From positions 1 to 14,629 of the forward strand of contig NQMI01000285.1 of the NCBI GenBank assembly GCA_002270565.1: a stretch of DNA of 14,629 nt, read 5' to 3'. This DNA is from Stenocarpella maydis (taxonomy: Eukaryota > Ascomycota > Sordariomycetes > Diaporthales > Diaporthaceae). The notes under the pieces are model-generated. The model had not been told where the DNA came from. It searched no databases and worked only from the letters and a program-made list of their open reading frames with translations. Below are positions 1 to 7,500 of this stretch, piece after piece; position 1 is the first letter of the stretch; every line of letters starts with the position of its first letter. The translations under genes were made by a program, and so were the position numbers.

Positions 1-1440
1 AGTAGCTTTTTTACTAAGAAATATAGATAGGGAACCTAATTATATGGATATATTCAAGGCTTCTTCTAGAGTCCTTAAAGGCCATATTAGCAGTACCTTA
101 GGGGCTTTCATTTTAATGGTGGGAAGGAGATAAATGCCCAGCTAAAGGCCTGGCTACAGCATAAAGGCATAGCCTTTTCAACAACTAGCCCCTATATTCA
201 CAAGCAAAACAATCTAATAGAACGCTCATTTTACAGTTGATTTAGACTGTCTTAGGGCGTACTATCTTCTAGTAGGCCTGCCGCTATATCTATGGTTTTT
301 TATTATACCTGCTGTACTCTACGTATTAACTCCACTGCCGCTAATAAATAGAGACTTACAGCCTATTAAGAGTTGTATGATGGGCTAGAGCCTTCTAAAA
401 CCCACAAACCAATGCTAAAGCGGTACAGGGCTATAGGGGCTTGCCTTATAAGGTCTTCCTGCATAAAGAAAAGCATCAGAAAGGCTATAAGCTAGCCCTA
501 ACGACTGAGATAGGCTATTTACTAGCGGTATACACGGAATAATATATACTAAATATATATCTCTAAACTATATTAATTCTAAAACCGCTATCTAGAAGTG
601 TATTCGAAGGGAAATTTAAGCAGTATAGATACTGTTAGCGGTTTTGGGCTAGAAGGTGTATTAGAGGGTCCCCTAAACCCTCTAGATAGGAATTAGACCT
701 ACAACCGCTGAACTGCTGGGTCTTAATAGACGCCACTAGAGGGCTCTCTCAAGGCCCTATAGTTCTGCTGGGTTTCAAATAGACCCCCCAGAGGAGCCTC
801 TCTCAGGCTTAACTGCACTTTCCTCAAAGGAAGACCCCACTGTGGGTTTCGGGGAATTAGAGGATATAGGGCTTAATTCAGGCCCAATAAAGTCGTTCCC
901 AGAGGGTATAGGGCCAAATCTACCTAAAGAAATGGACCTATCATACGCTAAATAGATTATTTACTCTATTTTTAAAAGAGCATACTAAATAGTGTTTAGT
1001 ACTATAAATGTTGCAGCCCCCTAGACCTGAAAACAGGTGCTAAAAAGCCCTAATAGGGCTAAATAGCTATAGGCGATCTATAGTGAATTTAAGCAATTAA
1101 TTTTGCAAAATACCCTTGAATCTTAGCCATTAAATCAGCTTCTAAAAGATTAAAAGCCTATAACTAGTTGACTAGTCTTATAAGAGAAAAAGGATGAGAA
1201 TAATAGGGTTTTTAAATTTAAAGCCCGATTAGTAGTTAGAGGGTTCCAATAGAGAAAAGGGGTAGATTTTATAAGACCTTCGCCTCAACTTCTAGCCCTC
1301 CTAACCTAGAGGGTACTTCTAGCACTAGCTGCTATTCCTGACTGGGAAATCGAGCAAATCGATTTTATAGGTACCTTCCTAAATAATATGCTAAAAGAAC
1401 AGGTCTTTATAAAGCTTCTAGAGGTTTAAAGAATTTTGCA
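1..1440 (+). pseudogene. Ty1/copia retrotransposon pol fragment (integrase to early reverse transcriptase), RIP-degraded
   Basis: Remnant of a copia-type polyprotein, which would insert (integrase) and copy (reverse transcriptase) the element. Frame 1 from about position 95 gives an integrase catalytic-core end: FHFNGGKE (a D-to-N change at the usual DGG), then GIAFSTTSPY, HKQNNLIERS. The frame shifts near 435 to frame 3 (KVFLHKEKHQKGYKL, IGYLLAVY, the usual copia post-integrase stretch), and by about 1010 it is in frame 2. There the start of the copia RT domain is clear: FKFKARLVVRGFQ, then LLALAAIPDWEIEQIDF, FLNNMLKEQVFIKLLE. Homology stops at about 1430-1445, before the catalytic YxDD block, where another element abuts. 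Two frameshifts and many TAG/TAA codons make it dead. The 5' end lies outside the window. Copia assignment is firm; exact 3' boundary is uncertain by about 10 bp. Confidence 0.85.
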
Positions 1441-1451
1441 CAGCTTAGTGT

Positions 1452-1469
1452 CCGGTCTAGGGGGACCGG
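1452..1469. repeat. Perfect inverted repeat CCGGTC / GACCGG
   Basis: Six-base stem (CCGGTC...GACCGG) with a TAGGGG spacer, 3 bp inside the putative LTR start. A further TTCGGAATCCGGA follows at about 1475. It could be a transcription-factor site or an integrase-end structure; no function is demonstrated. Confidence 0.5.
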
Positions 1470-1892
1470 CATTTTTCGGAATCCGGAGGAAAACCAGCCT
1501 TAGCATCCCCCCCCCTCCAAGACTATAAGAAGGGGCCTTCCTGCATTGCTTTTAAGATATTTCTAGTCCTAGAGAATCACTCTTTTTATACCCTATAAAC
1601 TTAAATATATCTCTAATATATATATATACGATATATATACTGTCTCAAATCAATATTCCTTATACCCTCTTTTCCACCCTCTTTCTTTTAAGCACCCTTT
1701 ATCCCTTATCAGTATCTCTCCTATCGCGTTAGGGTCTCCTCTTCTTGCCTTTTATACTCCTCTTAAGGGTGGTATTTAATAGGGCTCTAGCAGTAATACT
1801 AGCTTTTTTAATAGTATAAGATAGGAGTTTTGTTCCATGGCTCTTCCGTTTTGCCTGTTTCAACTAGTATTTGCCCTATAAATTGTATATAG

Positions 1893-1930
1893 GTTTCTTT
1901 AGCTAATAAAGTTTCTTTAGCTATTATAAA
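1893..1930. repeat. Short tandem repeat, 18-20 bp x 2
   Basis: Two adjacent near-identical units, GTTTCTTTAGCTAATAAA (1893-1910) and GTTTCTTTAGCTATTATAAA (1911-1930), followed by a weaker third (GTTCCTTGGC). They lie in the leader upstream of the broken frame at 2013. This may be simple slippage. Confidence 0.55.
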
Positions 1931-2012
1931 GTTCCTTGGCTTTTGGGCCTGGATTCCCTGTTTTTATTTATAAGGTTATTAGTTACTTTAAGAAAGTAAA
2001 TCTTTAGCCACC

Positions 2013-2699
2013 GTGTCTAATACCGACTTTAAGTCCTATATTAGAGCTATAGCGGGCCCTTCTTTTATTCTTAATAGCAGGATTCTTGCTATCTATATAC
2101 AGCTAGATTTACTCTCCTGAGTTGCTTATAATTGACCCAGTGGCGATAAGAGCAGGTACTGGTACAGGCTGGGTCCTTTGATCTCCTTAACTAAGCTACC
2201 TTTATTATCTTGGTTATATTTTGGACTCCCTTCTAGTGTACCAAATTTGATAGTGAAGTATATAACCTCTAGCCTAGCTATACATCTGTCTCTGAAAACG
2301 GCTCAGTTGAGGCATTATATTCTTATTAGGCCTTAGAAATTCATTCTAATTGGATTTAATAGTATCTAATTAGGGCTTATTTCCTTAGAAGGGATATAAA
2401 GGATTAATATTAAGAAGGTTTGGTGGATCCTAACTGCCTATATTACCTGAAACTCTCTTGCCCTTAGATGTAGTACCTAAAGGTTTAGTATGCTAATTCC
2501 TTAATATGGGTAAACTGGGTATAATAAAGCCCTGATTTAACTAATTAGGCTCCTTTTTGGTTTTCCCTTTTTAGTTATTATTATAATATCTAGTTACCCT
2601 ATTAAATACTATATTTGAGATATCATTTAATGTTATATAATGTTGGGTTGGGTGATAGTGGTGCTAGATGTTGCGTGCTTCTATAGGGAGTTGAAGAGG
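2013..2699 (+). pseudogene. Unidentified retrotransposon-associated reading frame, RIP-broken
   Basis: I do not recognise the family. Frame 3 reads as protein-like sequence for about 225 codons, beginning GTG TCT AAT (a Kozak-like GCCACC precedes it at 2007-2012) and including SNTDFKSYIRAIAGPSF, SGDKSRYWYRLGPL and INIKKVWWILTAYI. It has about a dozen stop codons, all explicable as CAA/CAG/CGA mutated to TAA/TAG/TGA. Amino-acid composition looks globular, with no zinc knuckle or obvious transmembrane run. It sits between the putative LTR/leader and the gypsy Gag frame, so it may be an extra 5' ORF or the N-terminal part of that Gag in another frame. The right edge is set where the frame becomes dense in stops. 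Confidence 0.4.
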
Positions 2700-3587
2700 T
2701 TCCTGCCCTACTAACTGCTATCCTTCTAATTGGTAAGCTTGGAGCTTTCGCTGGTGTTGGCACCCTCTTGCAGTTAGGATGGCTAGCGTTAGTAGCATAA
2801 GGGTATTCTGAATATTTATGTTGTCCTCTCCTCTGGTTGCTTGCAGTTGAGTAGCTCCTGCCTGCTACTATAGCAAGACTCCATAGTATTTGATGTGACC
2901 CTCTATATTGATACTATTTACTCTGATTGTACCTGTTTACTCCTGTATGTGTCTTAGCGGACCCTGAATAGCACTTATGCTTTTGCCTTCTCCCGAGACC
3001 CCTGGTAGAGAGAAACATTTAATACCTTTAGATAGTACTTATACTAGGCCCTTTTCTGAGAATGTAAAGATGGAGAGAAATATTTGCCTCTGTTATTATT
3101 ATGAGGGACTAATTAGGACCTATATCCTTTATTTACCTAATAGAGGATGTTCATTCTGCTCCCCTATCTACTGGAGGTTTTCTCTTTAGGAGAAGGGAGT
3201 AGGATATAGATGAGGTAAGGGAGCTCTTGTTAAAGAAAGGTCCACCTTAAGGATGCTAGTCTCCTTAGGAATCTGCCCCTACCTTATCTGGGACCTCTGA
3301 TTAGGAGCGTTATGCTCCTATGCTGCCCATTTAGGTGGCTTCTTAGCCTATTATACTTTTGATGCCATTTAAAAATGCTGCCCTTTAGGCCTTGCTATTT
3401 GTGCTTTAGTTGACTCTGCAATTTAATGGAATTAATGTTATTAAAGTTATTAATTTGGTAGAGACTATTGCTAACTAGTTCTAGTATTCATTAGACTAGA
3501 TACTTAGCTTATTCCTCTAGGTTTATACCACCTTAAGCCTAGTTAATGATGTTTATATGATTACTATAGGAGAGCATGATTAGGTTG
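2640..3587 (+). pseudogene. Ty3/gypsy Gag, N-terminal part (before LTR A insertion), RIP-broken
   Basis: Gag builds the virus-like particle of an LTR retrotransposon. Frame 2 is convincingly coding from about 3182 (FRRRE, DIDEVRELLLKKG) through ALLFVL, LTLQFNGINVIKVINLVETIAN (3390-3475) to VNDVYMITIGEHD at 3542-3580. The FNG-N-V-KVI block resembles the capsid N-terminus (F-x-G-x-N-V-T-x-F-L) of fungal gypsy Gags. Between 2640 and 3180 the same frame also reads as broken protein (VEEVPALLTAILL near 2690), so the Gag may start there, but this part is uncertain. LTR A splits the frame at 3588; removing LTR A and one GGTTG copy restores the same frame on the far side. In-frame TAG/TAA codons are frequent. 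A 70-codon open stretch at 2977-3189 is in another frame and I consider it chance. Confidence 0.6.
3583..3587. repeat. Target site duplication (left), GGTTG
   Basis: GGTTG immediately left of LTR A; the identical pentamer follows the LTR at 4182-4186. It fits a 5-bp duplication made by a retrotransposon integrase and fixes the LTR ends. Confidence 0.8.
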
Positions 3588-3731
3588 TCTGATGAATTTG
3601 TGCTATAGAATAGCATTCAGTTCAGCGTGTGTTTCGGCAGGGTCGCAGTGTGGTGCTCTGAGGCGAATTGGGACGATTGACAATGGTCTGGACAACTTTG
3701 TATTGAATTAAGTTGGGCTTCTGTAAGCCCT

Positions 3732-3740
3732 CCTTATATA
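3732..3740 (-). promoter_or_regulatory. LTR A TATA box
   Basis: TATATAAGG on the minus strand, at the same place in all four LTR copies and the expected position for the U3/R promoter. A 16-bp hairpin (3715-3730) lies directly downstream. Confidence 0.65.
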
Positions 3741-4071
3741 CCCTCCGACGTCGTCTCACCCCTGGGCACGCTGCGGTAGGCTCTGGTGCAAATTTGCAAA
3801 TGCCGGAAAATTCGCCCTTCCAACACACCATCTTTGGTTCCAAGCAACTAGCCAACCATAGCCCTAGTAATGCCCAAATTAAGTATATATAAACTTTAGA
3901 AATCAAGCTATCTAATGCACTAAGTTATATACTTTTTGGGTAAGAAATAAGGGTAATGCAGAGGTCTGAATTAAGGTGCAAATGCAGGCCAAAATAATCG
4001 ACTCACGGCCACCAAACTCATCTTGCGTCACGCACGCACTGGGCGTACTTAGCGAAAATCGCCTGACTCGC

Positions 4072-4140
4072 AAGTCTAGGGTAACTCCTTGCTAGAAAGT
4101 CTAGGGTAACTCCTTACAACGAAGTCTAGGGTAACTCCTT
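4072..4140 (-). repeat. LTR A U3 tandem repeats (3 x 25-bp period)
   Basis: A 19-bp core (AAGGAGTTACCCTAGACTT on the minus strand) occurs at 4072-4090, 4097-4115 and 4122-4140 with 6-bp spacers. Repeats in U3 upstream of a TATA box often act as enhancers; that role is inferred here. Confidence 0.85.
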
Positions 4141-4181
4141 GCACGGAGTACCAACGCCCTGCTGAGCGGTTCCGTTTAACA

Positions 4182-4186
4182 GGTTG
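4182..4186. repeat. Target site duplication (right), GGTTG
   Basis: Partner of 3583-3587; adjoins the TGTTAAAC end of LTR A. Confidence 0.8.
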
Positions 4187-6437
4187 GTTAGAAGGGCCAG
4201 CTAATGGCCTACTACTAAATCCATAATGCTGCCTCTTATACTGATTTATCTGAGGTAATTAATACTATCTGGAGGAATTACCCTGCTGAAGATCTGGAAG
4301 CCTGGAAGTACTGGATTGCAACTTATAATTAGGTACTGGATTCTACTGATGATAGTCTGATCTTGCTAATCTAGCTGTTCTATTGAATCTTGCCGTTAAC
4401 CCTGAAGAAGATGTTAGCTACTAGAAGTATATCCAATAAGAAGGCTAGGACCCGTGACTAGAGAACTTTTAAGATAGAACTCCTTTCTTTAATTAATAAG
4501 GAACTGGAGTACTCCCGTTAGGATAAGTATAATAATATAAGAGGGGCTAGTCTTATAACTCGCTATCCCCCTCCTATTCAGCTTATAAAGATACCTTACC
4601 TATAGCCTTAATCTGCCCTAAGGACTATAGAATTATTAGTATAAACCCCCTCTTGCTCTAATTAGCTGGGATATAAGATTATCTAAAAGAATATCCGGTT
4701 TAATAAAGACTCTTTAGTGGATAATTTAGCTTATAAGTTTGCTTAAATGGAGATTAAGTTTATAACTAAGAATAACCTTATGGAAAGCCTGCAGCTTATA
4801 TTAAATAAACTTGATGCAAATTGAGTGTATATTGATAGGGTGCTTAGCTATAATTAAAGCTGGGCTTACTTGGGACTTAATAGCCCTAGTGTAATTATAT
4901 TCTTGAACTTACTAGAAGCTAATTATGATCAGGAGGATGGTTTTACTAATGGATATTCTAAAGATTATGGGTGGAATATATCTGAGCTGGCCTATTAATG
5001 GAACGGTAAGATTAGAAAGTGCTATAAATGTAGTACTTCCTCTAATTATAAGGCCTACTAATGCTCTAAATTACTGGAACTTATTAAGCTCGGCCTAGTC
5101 TGATCTCCTAGGTGGGAAAGCAACTTAGTATTCCTTAGCTCTTAAGAGGATATCTGTAAAGGTAGATCTAACTAGCTTAATCTTATAGCCCTAGCTTTCT
5201 ATAGGGATATGGAATATTATAGCATTAAGAAGTTTGCTAAAGGCTATCTGGAATTTTTACTTTTAACAGGAAGGATAGACTTACCTTATGTTTAGAGATA
5301 TTAGTCTCTAATTACTAATTATCCCGAACTTAAGGGCAATATATCTCTTGGGGAATTAAAGAAGATTTGGGACCCTAATCTGGGAATTAAAGTGAATTCC
5401 CTCTTTATAATATTGATTTCTAAACTCAAATTAGTATTTATTGGTAATAAAACCTAATATATGGAAACTTTAGTGCCCTTAATTGCTATAAATACTATTA
5501 AAAGAAAGAGAATAAATAGAGATAACCCTAATTAGGATATTGATGATGTAATATTTAATGCTAGGCTAGACTTAGAACTAGTTATTAACTCCAACCCAAG
5601 ATTATAGATAATTTCTGATGAAGAGAAGGTAGTGCTAGAAATATAGTAAGGGACTTTTACTATAGCTAGGGAGGGGAAAAGTAAAATGAAGGGTAATCTA
5701 ATTAGTTTAAGTAAGATTGAAAAATTAACTAAAGCTAAGCCCAAATAAGGACCCTTAATCCCCTAGACCCCTAAAGCTAAGGCTATAGATGCTATCCTTA
5801 CCACCTTAATTAAAATACTGATTTTAGATATTCTTGTATTTAGTAAGACTAATACTATTCTAATTAGAGAGCTCCTTACTTATAGGGATAATACCTCTCT
5901 TAATGAGTAGCCTTTCAAGCTAGTCCTGGATAGGGATGTGCCTTAAGCTATAAGTTTAGGACTTAATATAATCTCTACTTTATTTAAAATTGAATATAAG
6001 TAATGCTTGAGCTCTAATCAGATATATATCATTAGGTATAAGGTAAATTTGATATTATCTTAAACTGCTAATATAGTAAACTATAGTTGCTATAGATCCG
6101 CCTACTTAAACGTTAGAATTGCTTTAGAGAGCTATAAGATCCTCCTAGCCCTACTAAATATAGGTGCTAAGATGAATCTTCTTCCTTTATTTTATTACTA
6201 TTAGAATAAGTTATCTTATATTTTACTTTAAGATATAAACTCTATAGTTTATAATAGAGTATTACTTATACTAATTAAAGTAATTAAGGAGTGAGTATAT
6301 ATTGGTTATAATGGAATAAGGGCTATTTTTTCATTATAGATAATAAAATATATAATATTATTTATAATATTCTTTTAAGAATGCCTTTTTTTGGATATAA
6401 ATTTAACTTTTAAGTAATTAAGGAGGTTTCTTTTTGT
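4187..6437 (+). pseudogene. Ty3/gypsy Gag C-terminal part and aspartic protease, RIP-broken
   Basis: Continues the split Gag in frame 1. Capsid-like sequence (VINTIWRNYPAEDLEAWKYW near 4255-4315) leads to a zinc knuckle at 5020-5066, CYKC-STSSN-Y-KAY*-C, where the histidine is now Tyr (CAT to TAT) and one codon is a stop. About 360 codons of linker follow, rich in K/R/P around 5660-5790 (KAKPK). Then comes a retroviral-type aspartic protease core at 6151-6180, LLNIGAKMNLL, which corresponds to LLDTGAxxNLL; the catalytic Asp is now Asn and Thr is Ile. The frame ends at the NN gap before any RT domain. Gag packages the RNA and the protease would cleave the polyprotein. The protease mutation plus the stops make it non-functional. 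A 70-codon antisense frame at 5532-5744 is chance. Gag-protease identity is good; clade is not resolved without RT. Confidence 0.75.
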
Positions 6438-6439
6438 NN
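6438..6439. other. Assembly gap (NN)
   Basis: Two undetermined bases exactly abutting the first base of LTR B. The join of the gypsy protease to LTR B is therefore not proven, and no target duplication can be read on the left. Confidence 0.95.
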
Positions 6440-6480
6440 TGTTAAACGGAACCGCTCAGCAGGGCGTTGGTACTCCGTGC

Positions 6481-6549
6481 AAGGAGTTACCCTAGACTTC
6501 GTTGTAAGGAGTTACCCTAGACTTCCTAGCAAGGAGTTACCCTAGACTT
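6481..6549 (+). repeat. LTR B U3 tandem repeats (3 x 25-bp period)
   Basis: The 19-bp core AAGGAGTTACCCTAGACTT lies at 6481-6499, 6506-6524 and 6531-6549, perfectly conserved, while the 6-bp spacers differ. This is the same arrangement as LTR A. Confidence 0.85.
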
Positions 6550-6880
6550 GCGAGTCAGGCGATTTTCGCTAAGTACGCCCAGTGCGTGCGTGACGCAAGA
6601 TGAGTTTGGTGGCCGTGAGTCGATTATTTTGGCCTGCATTTGCACCTTAATTCAGACCTCTGCATTACCCTTATTTCTTACCCAAAAAGTATATAACTTA
6701 GTGCATTGGATAGCTTGATTTCTGAAGTTTATATGTACCTAATTTGGGCATTGCTAGGGCTATAGTTGGCTGGTTGCTTGGAACCAAAGATGGTGTGTTG
6801 GAAGGGCGAATTTTCCGGCATTTGCAAATTTGCACCAGAGCCTACCGCAGCATACCCAGGGGTGAGACAACGTCAGAGGG

Positions 6881-6889
6881 TATATAAGG
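6881..6889 (+). promoter_or_regulatory. LTR B TATA box and downstream hairpin
   Basis: TATATAAGG at 6881-6889 is followed at 6891-6906 by the hairpin GGGCTT-ATAG-AAGCCC. By analogy with other LTRs, transcription would start about 25-35 bp downstream, leaving roughly 125 bp of R-U5. Confidence 0.6.
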
Positions 6890-7037
6890 AGGGCTTATAG
6901 AAGCCCAACTTAATTCAATATAAAGTTGTTCAGACCATTATCAATCGTCCGAATTTGCCTTAGAGCACCATACTGCGACCCTGCCGAAATACACACACGC
7001 TGAACTGAATGCTATTCTATAGCACAAATTCATCAGA

Positions 7038-7500
7038 AGTATGATTGATTTCCCTAATGATATCTAGGTAAGGATATTAAATATATATATAAGCATAATG
7101 ATTTTAAGAACTGGCACCTATACTAAAAACATAATAAGATGAGACGCGCTCTAATGAGGCTGGACTCCCGCACATCCTTAAAATGCCTATAAAACCCTAA
7201 TGGATGGGCAGATTATAATGAACTAATCTGTAAGGTGCATATACTTAATAAGGTTTAAGATTGGCATCTACTGAGATAGTAGGGGCTGCTGCTTAAAATT
7301 CTAATAATAAAGGAATAGGATTATAGCATGCAACGGCTAATTAATGACCTATAAGAATTACAAGATAATATAAAGCAAAACCTTGAGAGCATCAAGAAGG
7401 TCCTAGCAGCGGATAAGCAGTTAAAAAACTAGGAGGGCTGTTTATAAAACCTCAGGCAGTAACTAATGACATCACAAGGTACTTGTGCGCAACAACAAGC
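7038..7500 (+). pseudogene. Chromovirus Gag C-terminal part, 5'-truncated
   Basis: Frame 2 reads as broken protein: KHNDFKNWHLY (7094-), MRRALMRLDSRTSLKCL, NGWADYNELICKVHILNKV, then a Q/K/L-rich, probably coiled-coil stretch (MQRLINDL, ELQDNIKQNLESIKKVLAADKQ) at 7328-7420. No zinc knuckle is visible. The N-terminal part is missing; LTR B abuts it. The frame meets TAG at 7430, just after an A-AAA-AAC heptamer (7423-7429), and the pol frame (-1) is open from there. I assign it to Gag by position upstream of protease; sequence similarity alone would not prove it. Confidence 0.55.
7423..7429 (+). promoter_or_regulatory. Candidate -1 ribosomal frameshift site (A AAA AAC)
   Basis: The heptamer lies in register with the Gag frame (tta aaa aac tag, 7421-7432) and is followed at once by a Gag-frame stop. 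Slipping back one base enters frame 1, the frame of protease and RT, which has stops at 7384 and 7414 just upstream and then stays open to a TAG at 7525. A_AAA_AAC is a known -1 slippery sequence. RIP stops weaken the argument, and I did not identify a downstream pseudoknot. Confidence 0.45.

Larger units (their letters stand above)
1449..2012 (+). repeat. Putative LTR and leader region upstream of a broken reading frame
   Basis: This gene-free stretch starts abruptly where copia homology ends, with TGTCCGGTC. It has LTR-like traits: a TG start, a CCGG-rich first 50 bp with a hairpin, a C-run at about 1507-1514, a TATA-like tttttatac near 1583-1593, an AT-dinucleotide run at 1615-1640 and pyrimidine-rich sequence at 1655-1745. 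I could not find its right end, a second copy, a target duplication or a convincing primer-binding site, so LTR identity and orientation are inference. It probably belongs to the gypsy-type element whose Gag lies downstream. Confidence 0.35.
3588..4181 (-). mobile_element. Solo LTR 'A' (594 bp) of the A-D LTR family
   Basis: Read on the minus strand it begins TGTTAAACGG and ends ATTCATCAGA. The other three copies share this sequence. It is flanked by GGTTG on both sides with no internal region, so it is a solo LTR left by LTR-LTR recombination. In its own orientation U3 holds three 25-bp tandem repeats, then a palindrome GCAAATTTGC, a TATATAAGG TATA box, a GGGCTTACAGAAGCCC hairpin and about 125 bp of R-U5. 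It carries fewer CpA-to-TpA changes than B or D and lies in a heavily mutated Gag, so it probably inserted after most of the decay of its host element. A 94-codon open frame at 3622-3906 is LTR sequence read by chance. Confidence 0.9.
6440..7037 (+). mobile_element. LTR 'B' (598 bp) of the A-D LTR family
   Basis: Full-length copy from TGTTAAACGG to CATCAGA. It shares U3 spacers (CGTTGT, CCTAGC) with A, marking both as one subfamily. Relative to A it has extra transitions such as GTGTGG to GTATGG and GGCGAA to GGCAAA (minus-strand reading), typical of RIP. It is followed by AGTATGATTG, not by the GGTTAT primer-binding site seen after D, so it is not a 5' LTR; it is a solo or 3' LTR. It abuts a truncated chromovirus Gag on the right, and the gap hides its left flank. 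Confidence 0.85.

Noticed and set aside
1615..1640. AT-dinucleotide run as a replication origin
   Set aside because: Simple low-complexity sequence in a RIP-type AT-rich region; nothing specific supports an origin.
2977..3189. 70-codon plus-strand open frame
   Set aside because: Gag homology downstream is in another frame and no domain is visible; it may be chance, though the true frame at 2700-3180 is unclear.
3622..3906. 94-codon minus-strand open frame, with a similar one at 10242-10505
   Set aside because: Both are the same LTR sequence in two copies; the frame crosses the TATA box and is broken in copies B and D, so it is not conserved coding.
5532..5744. 70-codon minus-strand open frame
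   Set aside because: Antisense to the Gag linker, which is clearly coding on the plus strand; hydrophobic content follows from complementing K/E codons.
3588..6437. LTRs A and B as an inverted pair forming one element
   Set aside because: They are in opposite orientation and A has its own target duplication; the sequence between is Gag-protease continuous with sequence left of A.
6481..6549. CRISPR-like array (19-bp repeats with 5-6 bp spacers)
   Set aside because: Spacers are far too short, only 2-3 units, and they lie in an LTR promoter region of a fungal-type element.
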